Part shown: in pieces, positions 7,303 through 16,666 of the stretch | Position numbering within the stretch: position 1 is the stretch's first letter | How the letters are laid out: each line of letters starts with the position of its first letter | Assembly: GCA_002687275.1 (NCBI GenBank) | Contig: NYZT01000048.1 | Span: 1 to 34,176, forward strand | Length of the DNA stretch: 34,176 nucleotides | Reading direction: 5' to 3' | Source of the DNA: Candidatus Woesearchaeota archaeon | GTDB lineage: Archaea > Nanobdellota > Nanobdellia > Woesearchaeales > ARS49 | Notes under the pieces: model-generated | Told to the model about the DNA's origin: nothing | Database searches by the model: none | The model's input: only the letters and a program-made list of their open reading frames with translations | Position numbers and translations under genes: made by a program

Positions 7303-9312
7303 TTATAAAGGTGCTGATTTCCAAGCGATTGCGTAAGCAATCATGCCCAACACCATAGTCCACAAGAAGCCGATTTGGATCGCGCTGAGCATGGCGATAA
7401 CCGAACCTAGCACCACTGCGATACCATTCAACCCCCAAAGGTAGGGGAGGTCTTTGGCATCCTGCCTCTTCAACGCCAAGGGCATCAACGTGCCCATTAA
7501 TGTAGCGATAACCCCTATGATGGCGACGGCGATGACCACGCGGGTGGCAAACAGCCATCCTAGCCCTTCACTCGTGAGCCAGTTGGCGCTCACCAAGAAC
7601 CCAAGCATGCACACTAGCAAAATCTTCAGGTTTTCGCGTATGTCGCTAAGATATTTACTCGCCAGGCTTCCTAGCCCACCAAAGAACAAAAAGCTACAGA
7701 GCGTTATCGTGATGGAATACATAGGATTCACCAGGAACAACGTAAACTTATGGATAAACATGAGCTGCAATATGATATAGCCCACGCCAATGCTGCCAAG
7801 GAACACGGAAGGAGCCATTAGTCCTCTCTTCCGTTGCGGGATGTACACGAGTAAGAGCGCGGCGAGTGTGATGGCTAACATCAACCACCAGTCTCTAACC
7901 GCTGCCCATCCCTGACCCCTGAGGAACCTCTCTTGCTCTTGTGATGCAGAAACACGCCAGATGAACGGGTTGTTGTCGGTAATGACCGATGCAGATTTGA
8001 CGGGGTCATTTTTGGGAGAGTAGACTTTGGTTTTGGGTATTGACGCGAGAAGGTGGATTCTTGTGCGTTCTGCAAGAGTGAAAGGACTATTCTTTGCTAT
8101 GAGCACAGAGCTTATGCTCCCCCGAATGATCATCATGTTTTTTGCTGGATCTCCGCCTGCTCGCTGGACAGCGGCAATCAGCGAAGGAAGAAAACGATCC
8201 GTCCATTTAGTTTGGTCTCTCACAATCAATATTCCTTCAGGGGTTAGGTGTTCAAGGTAGCTAGCATATGCTTCAACCGTGTACAGATAGTTCTCGAGGA
8301 AAATGAAGTCCTTAATTCCTACGCCGCCGTATCTCTTGATCAGTGAGATGACTATCATGTCGTACAGTTCTGAAGAGGACTCAACAAAACCTCTTCCCTC
8401 TGCAATGACCGTCTCCGCACCTGGAACGCGGTACGGGCTAGCATTGCCTGTTAATTGCAAGGCCTCCTCAATCACGAGAGGGTTTATCTCAACTCCGATA
8501 ACTCTTGGGCTTGCGTGCAGGCCTCGGCTAACATCGATGCCTCCTCCAGAACCAATCACGAGGATGGAAGAGTAGTTTCGTAGCATAAACGGCAGGTCAT
8601 AAATGTAAGGGGTGCTTATTGGTTGGTGTGTGACAACGTCTGTCTGACCAATACAATCGATGACTATCCATAGGTCGTCGCCTCTCGCCACTCTTGCGAT
8701 AACATGGGAGAAAGCGTTGGTCTTCTCTTCAGAATATTGAACTATTGGGATGAAAATGTTCTCTGCACAAGTCAACGTGAGCACGCCAGGAAGCACCAAC
8801 AGGTAGGCAAGAGAAACAATCACCACTCGTGAGCCAAGCAGCAATGCTGCAAGAAGCGCGAGCAGGAAGGCCAGGACAACGCCGCCAACATGGCCGTAGG
8901 CGTTCATCACCACCACGGTAAGCAAGCATCCTGCCGCACTCCCTACCATCACTATGGCATATGCTTTGGTGATTCTGTGGTGTAGCCTGCGAAGCAGCAA
9001 AGCCGTGAGAATTCCGCTTAGGACGTACACGACCAACAACGTAATGAAAAAGATGCTCTCATGAAGCGATTCATGGAAGTGCATGATCACAAACGGAAGA
9101 GGGACCAAGGCCGCGTATAAAGCAGCGACACGAGAGAGCTTATAATTTCGGTAATACGCAATGATGGCGCCCAATCCAATACCTAACAAGGCTAGAGATA
9201 TGATTATGAACTGAAAGTGCTGCCTGAGCACGATCTTTGCGTACCGGGTAGAGATGATCTCCACCATGAGTAGGGTGAGCGAGACTAGAAACAAACTAAG
9301 ATATTTTCTCAT
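7303..9312 (-). CDS. Polytopic membrane protein with a spermidine synthase-like (SAM methyltransferase fold) domain
   Basis: TM bundles at both ends. Central ILVIGSGGGIDVSRGLHASPRVIGVEINPLVIEEA...VIAEGRGFVESSSELYDMIVIS. ATGA overlap with the upstream gene. Confidence 0.82.
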   Translation of the reverse strand: MRKYLSLFLVSLTLLMVEIISTRYAKIVLRQHFQFIIISLALLGIGLGAIIAYYRNYKLSRVAALYAALVPLPFVIMHFHESLHESIFFITLLVVYVLSGILTALLLRRLHHRITKAYAIVMVGSAAGCLLTVVVMNAYGHVGGVVLAFLLALLAALLLGSRVVIVSLAYLLVLPGVLTLTCAENIFIPIVQYSEEKTNAFSHVIARVARGDDLWIVIDCIGQTDVVTHQPISTPYIYDLPFMLRNYSSILVIGSGGGIDVSRGLHASPRVIGVEINPLVIEEALQLTGNASPYRVPGAETVIAEGRGFVESSSELYDMIVISLIKRYGGVGIKDFIFLENYLYTVEAYASYLEHLTPEGILIVRDQTKWTDRFLPSLIAAVQRAGGDPAKNMMIIRGSISSVLIAKNSPFTLAERTRIHLLASIPKTKVYSPKNDPVKSASVITDNNPFIWRVSASQEQERFLRGQGWAAVRDWWLMLAITLAALLLVYIPQRKRGLMAPSVFLGSIGVGYIILQLMFIHKFTLFLVNPMYSITITLCSFLFFGGLGSLASKYLSDIRENLKILLVCMLGFLVSANWLTSEGLGWLFATRVVIAVAIIGVIATLMGTLMPLALKRQDAKDLPYLWGLNGIAVVLGSVIAMLSAIQIGFLWTMVLGMIAYAIAWKSAPL

Positions 9313-9743
9313 GGACACCTCATGCTCTCAAAGAAAGGAATGGGGCTTTCATTCTTTGGCGTGTGGTATTGTATGGCGTACAACGTCTTTAGCTCTTCAC
9401 AGTATTTCCAACCAATAAGTGTGCGATACTTGGCAGTGTCATGCGTGCACGCACCAACACCCTTGCTTATCGTGCTATACGCGAGCACGTACTCATCGGT
9501 TATGACTGGTTGAAACTCTGCTGAGCATTCGAGCTCGTTGGAAAGCTGGCCAGGATAGGGGGAGAGCTCGTTTGCGTATGCTGCCCGTATCCCTGTAATG
9601 GTCTGCTCTTGGAGAATCCTGGCGTCTTCTGCAGAGATGCCCTCTGTGGAATCCACGAGCAAAGGGTGTGGGGGCAGGTCGTACACGAGCCATGGCAGAC
9701 TGCACGCGATCAGAAGGAAGAGAAGGCTACTCCAGTATTTCAT
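9309..9743 (-). CDS. Putative lipoprotein
   Basis: MKYWSSLLFLLIACSLPW lipobox-like N-terminus. Confidence 0.6.
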   Translation of the reverse strand: MKYWSSLLFLLIACSLPWLVYDLPPHPLLVDSTEGISAEDARILQEQTITGIRAAYANELSPYPGQLSNELECSAEFQPVITDEYVLAYSTISKGVGACTHDTAKYRTLIGWKYCEELKTLYAIQYHTPKNESPIPFFESMRCP

Positions 9744-11640
9744 GCAGCACCCTCCCATCTGTGGCTACACTCTTGTTTAATAGCGCCATGATGGTGGTGT
9801 ACTGATCAACGTGGTTTATAGGCTTTTCCAATTTGGTGTTCCTAACACCTGGTCCCATGATTATGAAAGGCGTCCACATGCCGGGTTCGTGATGCGCGAT
9901 GATGGCTTGTTTGTATCCGGTTTTTAACGGTGTCGTGAAAATCTTTCGGTCTTCACTCATCTCTTCGTTCCAGCCAAATCCTGCCTCGTTCACCACCACG
10001 AGATCGCCTACGCGGTCAGTAGGCAGGCTCAAGTATTGTGGCACCCTTTCCCAATCATAAGCAGCCACGACTGGCCTATCTTTAGTAAAGGGGTCTTCTA
10101 GCGAGAGTAGGGCTTGGCGTACCTCTTCTCGTAATTTTCGGTATTTAGGACCTGAGGCTCGCGTCCAGTTGCCTGCTAAGCCATCGGGGTGGATGTAGAC
10201 GTGTGCCATCTTGAGATAAACCACGGTGGAACGTTCCCAGTCAATCACTGGCTCGCCGTTCTCATCCAGCGTGAAGTGCAACCATCCTTTTTGTGCAAAC
10301 AGGTTGTTCAACCGCACCCACTTGTTCAAGGGAACGGCGCCGTGATCTGAGCTTAGCACGAGTATGGTGTTGTCGTCCGCTCGTTTGTACATCTCTCCGA
10401 CAACGTCGTCGAGTTTTTTGTACATGGAAAGAACCTCTTGCCATTTTTGGTCTCGCTCTTGATCATTAATGGTGTCGTACGCTACTCCTTTAGGATCAAC
10501 ATAACCCATCCACCACCTGCTCGTGAGCATCTGGTTGGGGGTGTAGATGTCGTGGATGAACACGTCAGGATCGTACGCGTCAAGCATATATCCTGCTGCC
10601 TTTCTGTGCCAGTCTAGGGATGCGTGTGCCTCGTCAAGGAACGCCTGCCTGTCTTCTGGATAAAAGATGAGTTGGGGTGGAAAGTTATCCACAAAGTCTA
10701 CCATTGGTCCAACCCAGTGGGTGAGCTCGCTGGCTGTGGTTGTGGGTTTGGTGAGGTGCTCGTTGATGTTGTTGTAAAACAATCGGATCCTAAACCAGCC
10801 TGAAGGATCGATTTTGATCACTCTTGCCTGGAAGCTTGTTTCTACAGGTATCCTGCTCTCGCCCACCTGCCATGTTAGGGTTATGGGAATCCATTCGCTA
10901 GCTTCACCCTCTGCAAGGGTCTGGCCATGGATGGAGACGCGGTCAAACCTGGTCTCCTCGTCATCTACGCTGTCAAACACGTAGACTTCCACGTTGGCTC
11001 CGTACTGAGAGAGCACGGTGCGCTCTGCTTTATGCGTGGTCCAGTTCGCACTCGTGCTATTAACATACTTGGTCAAGGGCGGTCCGAAGAAGAACAATCG
11101 CGAACCTCTGCCTCTTTCGTAGCGAGTGTGGTTGTCTTCTTGCTGGAATATCGTGGCGTGGAAGTCTGCCCCCCAGCCGCCCCATCTTCCTCTTACCGTT
11201 ATGCCTTTGTTTAGTTCTGGCGGTGTTGAGCCGGGCATGGACAACAGAGCAACGTGCTTGCCATCCTGTTCCATTGTGACCCAGAACGGTGAGACCTTTT
11301 TTGCAGCACTGCTAAACCCTCCAACAGCTACCTTGTTTAGCGGTCTGCCCTCAACATGCATGGGCCCGTCAGCAACGCCGTGCTTGTCTGGATACACCCC
11401 TGTGAATAACGTGGCAAAATTTGTGGGCGTGTGCGAAGGAAAGGTAGGGATGGAATATCCGTAAGCTCCCTCGCCCATCATGCGTTTGATGTTTGGAAGA
11501 TGGCCTTGTTCTGCCCAGTCAAACACCGTGAAGACATCAGGATCTGCACGCATGCCGTCAGGCACGAACCAGTACACTTTGGTCTCTTGTTCTTGCTGGC
11601 ACGCCAATAATAGTAGGAGTACGACCCATGCGTATTTCAT
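9727..11640 (-). CDS. Type I phosphodiesterase/nucleotide pyrophosphatase family lipoprotein (alkaline phosphatase superfamily)
   Basis: MKYAWVVLLLLLACQQ signal; VYWFVPDGMRAD, FPSHTPTNFATLFTGVYPDKHG, LVLSSDHGAVPLN. Confidence 0.87.
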   Translation of the reverse strand: MKYAWVVLLLLLACQQEQETKVYWFVPDGMRADPDVFTVFDWAEQGHLPNIKRMMGEGAYGYSIPTFPSHTPTNFATLFTGVYPDKHGVADGPMHVEGRPLNKVAVGGFSSAAKKVSPFWVTMEQDGKHVALLSMPGSTPPELNKGITVRGRWGGWGADFHATIFQQEDNHTRYERGRGSRLFFFGPPLTKYVNSTSANWTTHKAERTVLSQYGANVEVYVFDSVDDEETRFDRVSIHGQTLAEGEASEWIPITLTWQVGESRIPVETSFQARVIKIDPSGWFRIRLFYNNINEHLTKPTTTASELTHWVGPMVDFVDNFPPQLIFYPEDRQAFLDEAHASLDWHRKAAGYMLDAYDPDVFIHDIYTPNQMLTSRWWMGYVDPKGVAYDTINDQERDQKWQEVLSMYKKLDDVVGEMYKRADDNTILVLSSDHGAVPLNKWVRLNNLFAQKGWLHFTLDENGEPVIDWERSTVVYLKMAHVYIHPDGLAGNWTRASGPKYRKLREEVRQALLSLEDPFTKDRPVVAAYDWERVPQYLSLPTDRVGDLVVVNEAGFGWNEEMSEDRKIFTTPLKTGYKQAIIAHHEPGMWTPFIIMGPGVRNTKLEKPINHVDQYTTIMALLNKSVATDGRVLHEILE

Positions 11641-11647
11641 GATCTTG

Positions 11648-13045
11648 CTAGCGCAATCCGCGCCACCAGTCATGCAGCGTTTGGTTTAAAAGAGTGAGCC
11701 TTTCTGGATTGTGGACGGTCTCTTCTGGATCTTTCTCAATGTTGTACACTTCATAGGTGGTGTCGCCTTGTTCTTCGCGTATGAGCTTCCACCCATCTTG
11801 CCACACGGCCATGATGGTGCTGGTACGATTGTAGAAGCTATTAGTCGGAGGAGGGACGAACTGGGTGGCTGCAAACACGCTTTTTCTGGGCTCAAACAAG
11901 TTCATACCTTCAAACTCTTTAGGAATGGGAAGGTCGAGCCAGGAGAGTAAGGTGGGGGCTAGGTCTAGTACTGATACGAGATGCTTTATGCGCTTAGGTT
12001 GTAAGTGTGGGTGTTTGATGACTAGGGGTACGTGCATGACGTCGTCATAAAAACTTCCACGTAATGATCCACCGCGCATGAACCTTCCATGCTCGCCAAA
12101 CAGGTCTCCGTGTTCTGTAAAGAATACGATGATGGTGTTGTCCATCAATCCTAGTTCTTCAATTTTGTCAAGAAGACTGCCAACGTAGCCGTCTGCCAGC
12201 ATGATCTCGCCATCGTACAGTGCTTTCATGTGATAGATGTCTCGCTCACTCAGTTTGGGAGGTATGGCGGTGTTGCCTCCGCTGAGCTTTACAACATAGT
12301 ACTTCTTGTCTCCCACACTGATAGGGTCCACTTTGTCAAACGTCCAATAGCACGTGTTGAAGTCTAGGCCTTCGTAGTCCGGGTCGAACACGTTGTTTTC
12401 TTCTGGTCGAGAAAAAGGACAGTGCGCGTCGTAGCCGTGGACGTGGATGAAGAATTTTTGGTCCTTGTTGTTTTCTAGCCATGCAATGCTGGCGTTAGCG
12501 GTATCTCTGGTAGAGCCATACGCTGCAGAAGCGCCGTCGCTGGGGAAATATTGGTGGTGTTGGAATCTTGTGGTAAGGTTGTATCTTTCGTCATAGTCTC
12601 CCCTTGCGGTGAAGGCTGCGGTGGTGTAGCCAGCATCGTGAAGTGTATCTAACACGGTGTGCGCATCAGCAGGGAGTGATACTAGTGTGTCGTTTTCCAC
12701 TCGGTACCTGTTCATGACTTTGTGCTGAACCGGGTAGGTGGACGTGTAGATGCTCATGGCCACTGGCAGAGTCCAGCTTGCCACGGTGCGTGCTTGCTCA
12801 AACACGAGACTCTGACTGCCCAAGCGGTCGATGTTGGATGAGGTTGGTCGGTCATACCCGTACAGGCCCAGATGGTCTGCTCGAACGTTGGTTAAGGAAA
12901 TAAAGACGACGTTGCAGTCCTTGCAATTCGTGACTTCTGCAATGGCCGCCATGGTCGGGCTGCCAATGTTCCAGCTAGCAAACAAACCAATGACTATGAT
13001 TCCTGCAAGCAAGCCAAACGTAGACAACACCAAACGCCTATCCAT
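11648..13045 (-). CDS. Sulfatase-fold membrane-anchored protein (non-Cys nucleophile position)
   Basis: N-terminal TM; NVVFISLTNVRADHLGLYGYDRPTSSNIDRL, ASWTLPVAMSIYTSTYP, FFTEHGDLFGEHG. Confidence 0.85.
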   Translation of the reverse strand: MDRRLVLSTFGLLAGIIVIGLFASWNIGSPTMAAIAEVTNCKDCNVVFISLTNVRADHLGLYGYDRPTSSNIDRLGSQSLVFEQARTVASWTLPVAMSIYTSTYPVQHKVMNRYRVENDTLVSLPADAHTVLDTLHDAGYTTAAFTARGDYDERYNLTTRFQHHQYFPSDGASAAYGSTRDTANASIAWLENNKDQKFFIHVHGYDAHCPFSRPEENNVFDPDYEGLDFNTCYWTFDKVDPISVGDKKYYVVKLSGGNTAIPPKLSERDIYHMKALYDGEIMLADGYVGSLLDKIEELGLMDNTIIVFFTEHGDLFGEHGRFMRGGSLRGSFYDDVMHVPLVIKHPHLQPKRIKHLVSVLDLAPTLLSWLDLPIPKEFEGMNLFEPRKSVFAATQFVPPPTNSFYNRTSTIMAVWQDGWKLIREEQGDTTYEVYNIEKDPEETVHNPERLTLLNQTLHDWWRGLR

Positions 13046-13077
13046 GGTATGGCACCGGGTGTAAGAACTTATAAACG

Positions 13078-14079
13078 TTACTCAAACAGCTTCTTGAACT
13101 CGCCATACCCTTCTTTTTCTAGATCTTCTTTGGGTATGAATCGTAGGGCTGCAGAGTTCATGCAGTATCTGTCTCCTGTAGGTTCGGGTCCATCTTTGAA
13201 CAAGTGGCCAAGATGACTGTCGCCTTTTTTGCTCCTGATTTCTGTTCTCACCGTGCCGAGCTTCCTATCTTCCTTTTCCACGATGTTGTCTGCTAGGGGT
13301 TTGGTGAAGCTGGGCCAGCCTGTGCCTGAGACAAACTTGTCCGTGCTGCTGAACAAGGGCTCTCCGGACACTATATCTACGTAGATGCCGTCTCGTTTGT
13401 TGTCCCAGTACTCGTTGTCAAAGGCGGGTTCTGTGCCGTCTTCTTGGGTGACTTTGTACTGTAGGGGGGTTAGTTTTTCTTTCAAGGGAAGCCTCCATTG
13501 CTTTTCCAAAAACTGGTCTCTTCCGCTACCACCTCGGTACACAACATACCTGACCGGGTTTTTCTTGTAATAATTCTGGTGGTAGTCTTCTGCAGGGTAG
13601 AACGTGGTAGCGGGTACGATTCGTGTAACAATGGGCTCGTCAAAGTGCTGAGAGATTTCTTGTTTGGACGCTTCTGCAAGTTTCTTTTCCTCTTCGCTTG
13701 CGTAAAAGATTGCCGTGGTGTATTGGTGGCCTCGGTCGATAAACTGTCCGCTATCATCTGTAGGGTTGATGGTCCTCCAGTACTTGTGCAATAATTCATC
13801 ATAGGACGCTTGGTGGGGATCGTAATGCACTTGGACGGCTTCTACGTGTCCTGTTTTTCCTGAGGCAACCTGCTTGTATGAAGGGTTTTCTTCCTCTCCC
13901 CCAGAAAAACCAGATATTGCCCCTGCCACTCCTGGAACGTGTTCAAAATCTGACTCTGTACACCAGAAGCACCCGCCTGCAAAAGTCGCGGTTGCGAGCC
14001 CTTCGGGAAGGGGTTGTGTCTCTACTGGCGTGCATGCTAGCAAAAGGATGATGATTGCTACGACAAAAAGGGAGCGCAT
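13078..14079 (-). CDS. msrAB: Fused peptide methionine sulfoxide reductase MsrA-MsrB with lipoprotein-like signal
   Basis: MsrA motif GGCFWCTE; MsrB motifs SGTGWPSF and [12 protein letters not shown]-terminus [21 protein letters not shown] at 14079 preferred. Confidence 0.93.
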   Translation of the reverse strand: MRSLFVVAIIILLLACTPVETQPLPEGLATATFAGGCFWCTESDFEHVPGVAGAISGFSGGEEENPSYKQVASGKTGHVEAVQVHYDPHQASYDELLHKYWRTINPTDDSGQFIDRGHQYTTAIFYASEEEKKLAEASKQEISQHFDEPIVTRIVPATTFYPAEDYHQNYYKKNPVRYVVYRGGSGRDQFLEKQWRLPLKEKLTPLQYKVTQEDGTEPAFDNEYWDNKRDGIYVDIVSGEPLFSSTDKFVSGTGWPSFTKPLADNIVEKEDRKLGTVRTEIRSKKGDSHLGHLFKDGPEPTGDRYCMNSAALRFIPKEDLEKEGYGEFKKLFE

Positions 14080-14125
14080 GGATTGATAGTGGTTTCCCTG
14101 CTTATAATGGTTATGTATGATGTCG

Positions 14126-14512
14126 CTACTCTTTAGGGTGTGCGCCAAACGAAGGTGTGGTGGGGAGGGTGATGCCGGGTCCTCGAGCCTCACCAGAAAT
14201 TAACTCGCTGTTGGTGTTGGCACGGGTAACCTCGTGCTCTCCGAACGGATTTATTTCGCCTCCTGCAACACTCGCTAGAGCCTCGCCTGCCCCGTGGACT
14301 TTTCCTTCTAGTCCCACGGTATTTATTCTCGCGACAGTGTTTTCGGCGTCTTCCGCCCCCTCAACGTTTCTATTACTCCAACACGCAAGGTATGTTTCAT
14401 ATCTGGACTTTACTTTAGATTCTATCACTTTCCTCATCTGATCTCGGCCTATAGTCACGCCCACTTTATACACCGCTGCTGCTCCAGCTATACCTATTAA
14501 GTATTCCCACAT
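14126..14512 (-). CDS. Hypothetical protein with N-terminal hydrophobic segment
   Basis: 128-aa [25 protein letters not shown]. Confidence 0.5.
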   Translation of the reverse strand: MWEYLIGIAGAAAVYKVGVTIGRDQMRKVIESKVKSRYETYLACWSNRNVEGAEDAENTVARINTVGLEGKVHGAGEALASVAGGEINPFGEHEVTRANTNSELISGEARGPGITLPTTPSFGAHPKE

Positions 14513-14549
14513 GGTTGTTTTAGTGGGTTAAGACTATTAAAGATTACCA

Positions 14550-14624
14550 TGGCGCTGGGGAGATTTGAACTCCCGACTTCTGGCTTATGAAACCAGCGCT
14601 CTAACCAAGCTGAGCTACAGCGCC
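14550..14624 (-). tRNA. tRNA-Met or tRNA-Ile2 (CAT anticodon)
   Basis: GGCGCTG...CAGCGCC with A73, anticodon arm CTGGT-TTCATAA-GCCAG, T-arm CGGGAGTTCAAATCTCCC. Met vs Ile2 not resolvable by eye. Confidence 0.9.
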
Positions 14625-14660
14625 AAGGATGTAGCAAGGAGAAAGCACGTTTATAAACGT

Positions 14661-15059
14661 TTACAAATTCGCTGCAATCTTGTCTTTGATCTCGTCCAAG
14701 TTGTCTGCGTCTTGACCGGGCCAGCTTTTCAAGCCATCGTCTGCCGTTCGGGGGATGATATGGATGTGGGTGTGCATGACGACCTGGCCGGCATCGGGTC
14801 GTACGTTGACGCCGACGTTGTAGGCACTAGCACCTACCGCTTCCATGATCTTTGGTGCTAGTCTTTGGACGGTGTCCATGACGTGGTGGGTGTCTTCTGC
14901 ATCCATGTCGTCAAAATGCTCAGAGTGCGCTTTTGGAATGACTAATGCGTGACCTTTGCTGATGGGTTTGATGTCTAAGAACGCAAAAGTTTTCCCGTCT
15001 TCGTAAATCTTTTGTGCAGGAATCTCGCCTTTGGCTATCTGGCAGAACAAGCAAGTCAT
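14661..15059 (-). CDS. HIT family hydrolase
   Basis: CLFCQIAKGEIPAQKIYED and HTHIHIIPR. Confidence 0.95.
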   Translation of the reverse strand: MTCLFCQIAKGEIPAQKIYEDGKTFAFLDIKPISKGHALVIPKAHSEHFDDMDAEDTHHVMDTVQRLAPKIMEAVGASAYNVGVNVRPDAGQVVMHTHIHIIPRTADDGLKSWPGQDADNLDEIKDKIAANL

Positions 15060-15688
15060 AGCTCGTCTGCTACCTGCCCTAGGACGTTGATCTTGTTGTC
15101 GTACTCTCTTCGACCTCGCCTATCGATGAGTATTCCTTTAATGCCTGATGCTTCTGCAGCTTTCATGTCGGTTTCTACGCTGTCTCCAACGAGTATGGTG
15201 TCGTCTTTTGTAGTGCCTAGAGTTTTCATGATTTTTCGGATCATCTTTGGATCTGTTTTGAGCATGCCTTCTTTGTAGCTTAGTGCTACGATTTCAAAGA
15301 ACTCGTTTAGCTTCAGTCTTTCGATGACTTCTTCGGTGAGAAAGCTTGCGGTGTTGGACACCAACGCCATCTTGATACCTTTTTCTTTCAACGCTTCTAG
15401 TGTTGGCATGGCGTCATCAAAGGGTTTGGCAAGCAGTGCGTTCTTGTTCCAAACGCCGATTAGTGCTTCGATGGTCTCTGGCGTTGTCTCGTAGCCCATC
15501 TCTTTTGCAGCTAGCTCGAACATCTCTTGCTGGCTTTTGAAGGTCTTCACCATGGTGATGCTTTCGAATTTTTCTACGAACTCACCAAAATCGCCTTCTT
15601 TTTCCAGGATTCTGTGGGTTCTCCTAAGCGGGCTTCTAGCCCCGCCATTGACTAACGTTCCCCAAAAGTCGAAAATGACTCCCACCAT
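15056..15688 (-). CDS. HAD family hydrolase
   Basis: Motif I region IFDFWGTLVN, motif II LVSNT, motif IV VGDSVETDMKAAEASG. 4-nt overlap with HIT gene. Confidence 0.88.
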   Translation of the reverse strand: MVGVIFDFWGTLVNGGARSPLRRTHRILEKEGDFGEFVEKFESITMVKTFKSQQEMFELAAKEMGYETTPETIEALIGVWNKNALLAKPFDDAMPTLEALKEKGIKMALVSNTASFLTEEVIERLKLNEFFEIVALSYKEGMLKTDPKMIRKIMKTLGTTKDDTILVGDSVETDMKAAEASGIKGILIDRRGRREYDNKINVLGQVADEL

Positions 15689-15712
15689 AGGTCTACGTTT
15701 TAAGCGGGCTGC

Positions 15713-15979
15713 TTAAAAAGGTTTTGTACACGCCTGGAGTCCGAACCCTTTTAGGACGGAAGGACAAGTCACGCGTATGAGGATGCTCGCGTTCAAATCC
15801 TCTGCTGCAAGCTGGTCTAAGCTGTAGGTACGATTTTCTGAGCCGTGCTCGTGCACTCGCTCACCGTCGTATCTATAGAACGTGGCTTTCTTGTTGCAAG
15901 ATCGCAAGAACTGAACCTCCCCATCTTTGCGGAACCCTAAATACCTTACGCTATCCACAATATAGCAGAATGTGTCCAT
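15713..15979 (-). CDS. Hypothetical protein
   Basis: 88-aa ORF; palindrome tacggtccgta directly upstream of the start. Confidence 0.45.
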   Translation of the reverse strand: MDTFCYIVDSVRYLGFRKDGEVQFLRSCNKKATFYRYDGERVHEHGSENRTYSLDQLAAEDLNASILIRVTCPSVLKGFGLQACTKPF

Positions 15980-16099
15980 TACGGTCCGTAGGTTAGTATG
16001 TCTTCACTCATGTTTCACCTCAGAATCTTTTTATTTTCTAGGATAGAAAAATTAATAAATGTTATGTTTGGGACCTGACTCTCGACGGAAATTGTTTTC

Positions 16100-16666
16100 T
16101 TACTTTTTTTGCTCAAAAAAGCGAAGATCGATCGTAAGTGCAGTGGCAATAGCAAGTAGTTTGTGCTCGGTGCTGCCTTTGTAGTCGATGATGAACTGGT
16201 CTGCGTCTGTGAGCGCCTCACGGAGAATCCCTCGCCACTTTTTGATGATGCTGCCTACCTCTTCGCCGTCTTTCAGGAGGTTGTACGTCCAGATCTTGTG
16301 GAGTCTTGAAGATGCAGTAAACGCTAGTCCTTTGCTGTCGTAGACGTCAAACACTCTTTTGACTGCCCATGATTTTTGTTCGATCTCTCCGTTTGCTTGT
16401 CCGTGTACGGTTGTTTTTGATTTGAACAAGAACCATTTGCGTTCTAGCGTGCACACGTTCTTTCCTTTGGTGTCAACAATGTCGATCTTGATGGGCCTGT
16501 TCTGTCGTAATATCTGCCTGCTCAGCCAGTGGGTGTCTTCGTGAGCATACAATAACACTTTTCCCTTATCATCAATGATGGCGTACTTGTTTTTTGTCTC
16601 AAAGTCCATCAGCAGCTCTACTGGCTCTATCTGCTGCTTGACGAGGATCTTGTCGGGTAGTTTCAT
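16100..16666 (-). CDS. LURP-one-related/scramblase-like (tubby C-terminal fold) protein
   Basis: Repeated beta pattern and C-terminal LLAIATALTIDLRFFEQK hydrophobic helix typical of LOR-like proteins. Confidence 0.6.
   Translation of the reverse strand: MKLPDKILVKQQIEPVELLMDFETKNKYAIIDDKGKVLLYAHEDTHWLSRQILRQNRPIKIDIVDTKGKNVCTLERKWFLFKSKTTVHGQANGEIEQKSWAVKRVFDVYDSKGLAFTASSRLHKIWTYNLLKDGEEVGSIIKKWRGILREALTDADQFIIDYKGSTEHKLLAIATALTIDLRFFEQKK

Noticed and set aside
16078-16088. 11-nt match ACTCTCGACGG to the tRNA-Glu tail strand
   Set aside because: Random 11-mer matches are common in a 34-kb window and no matching hairpin partner or tRNA is nearby.
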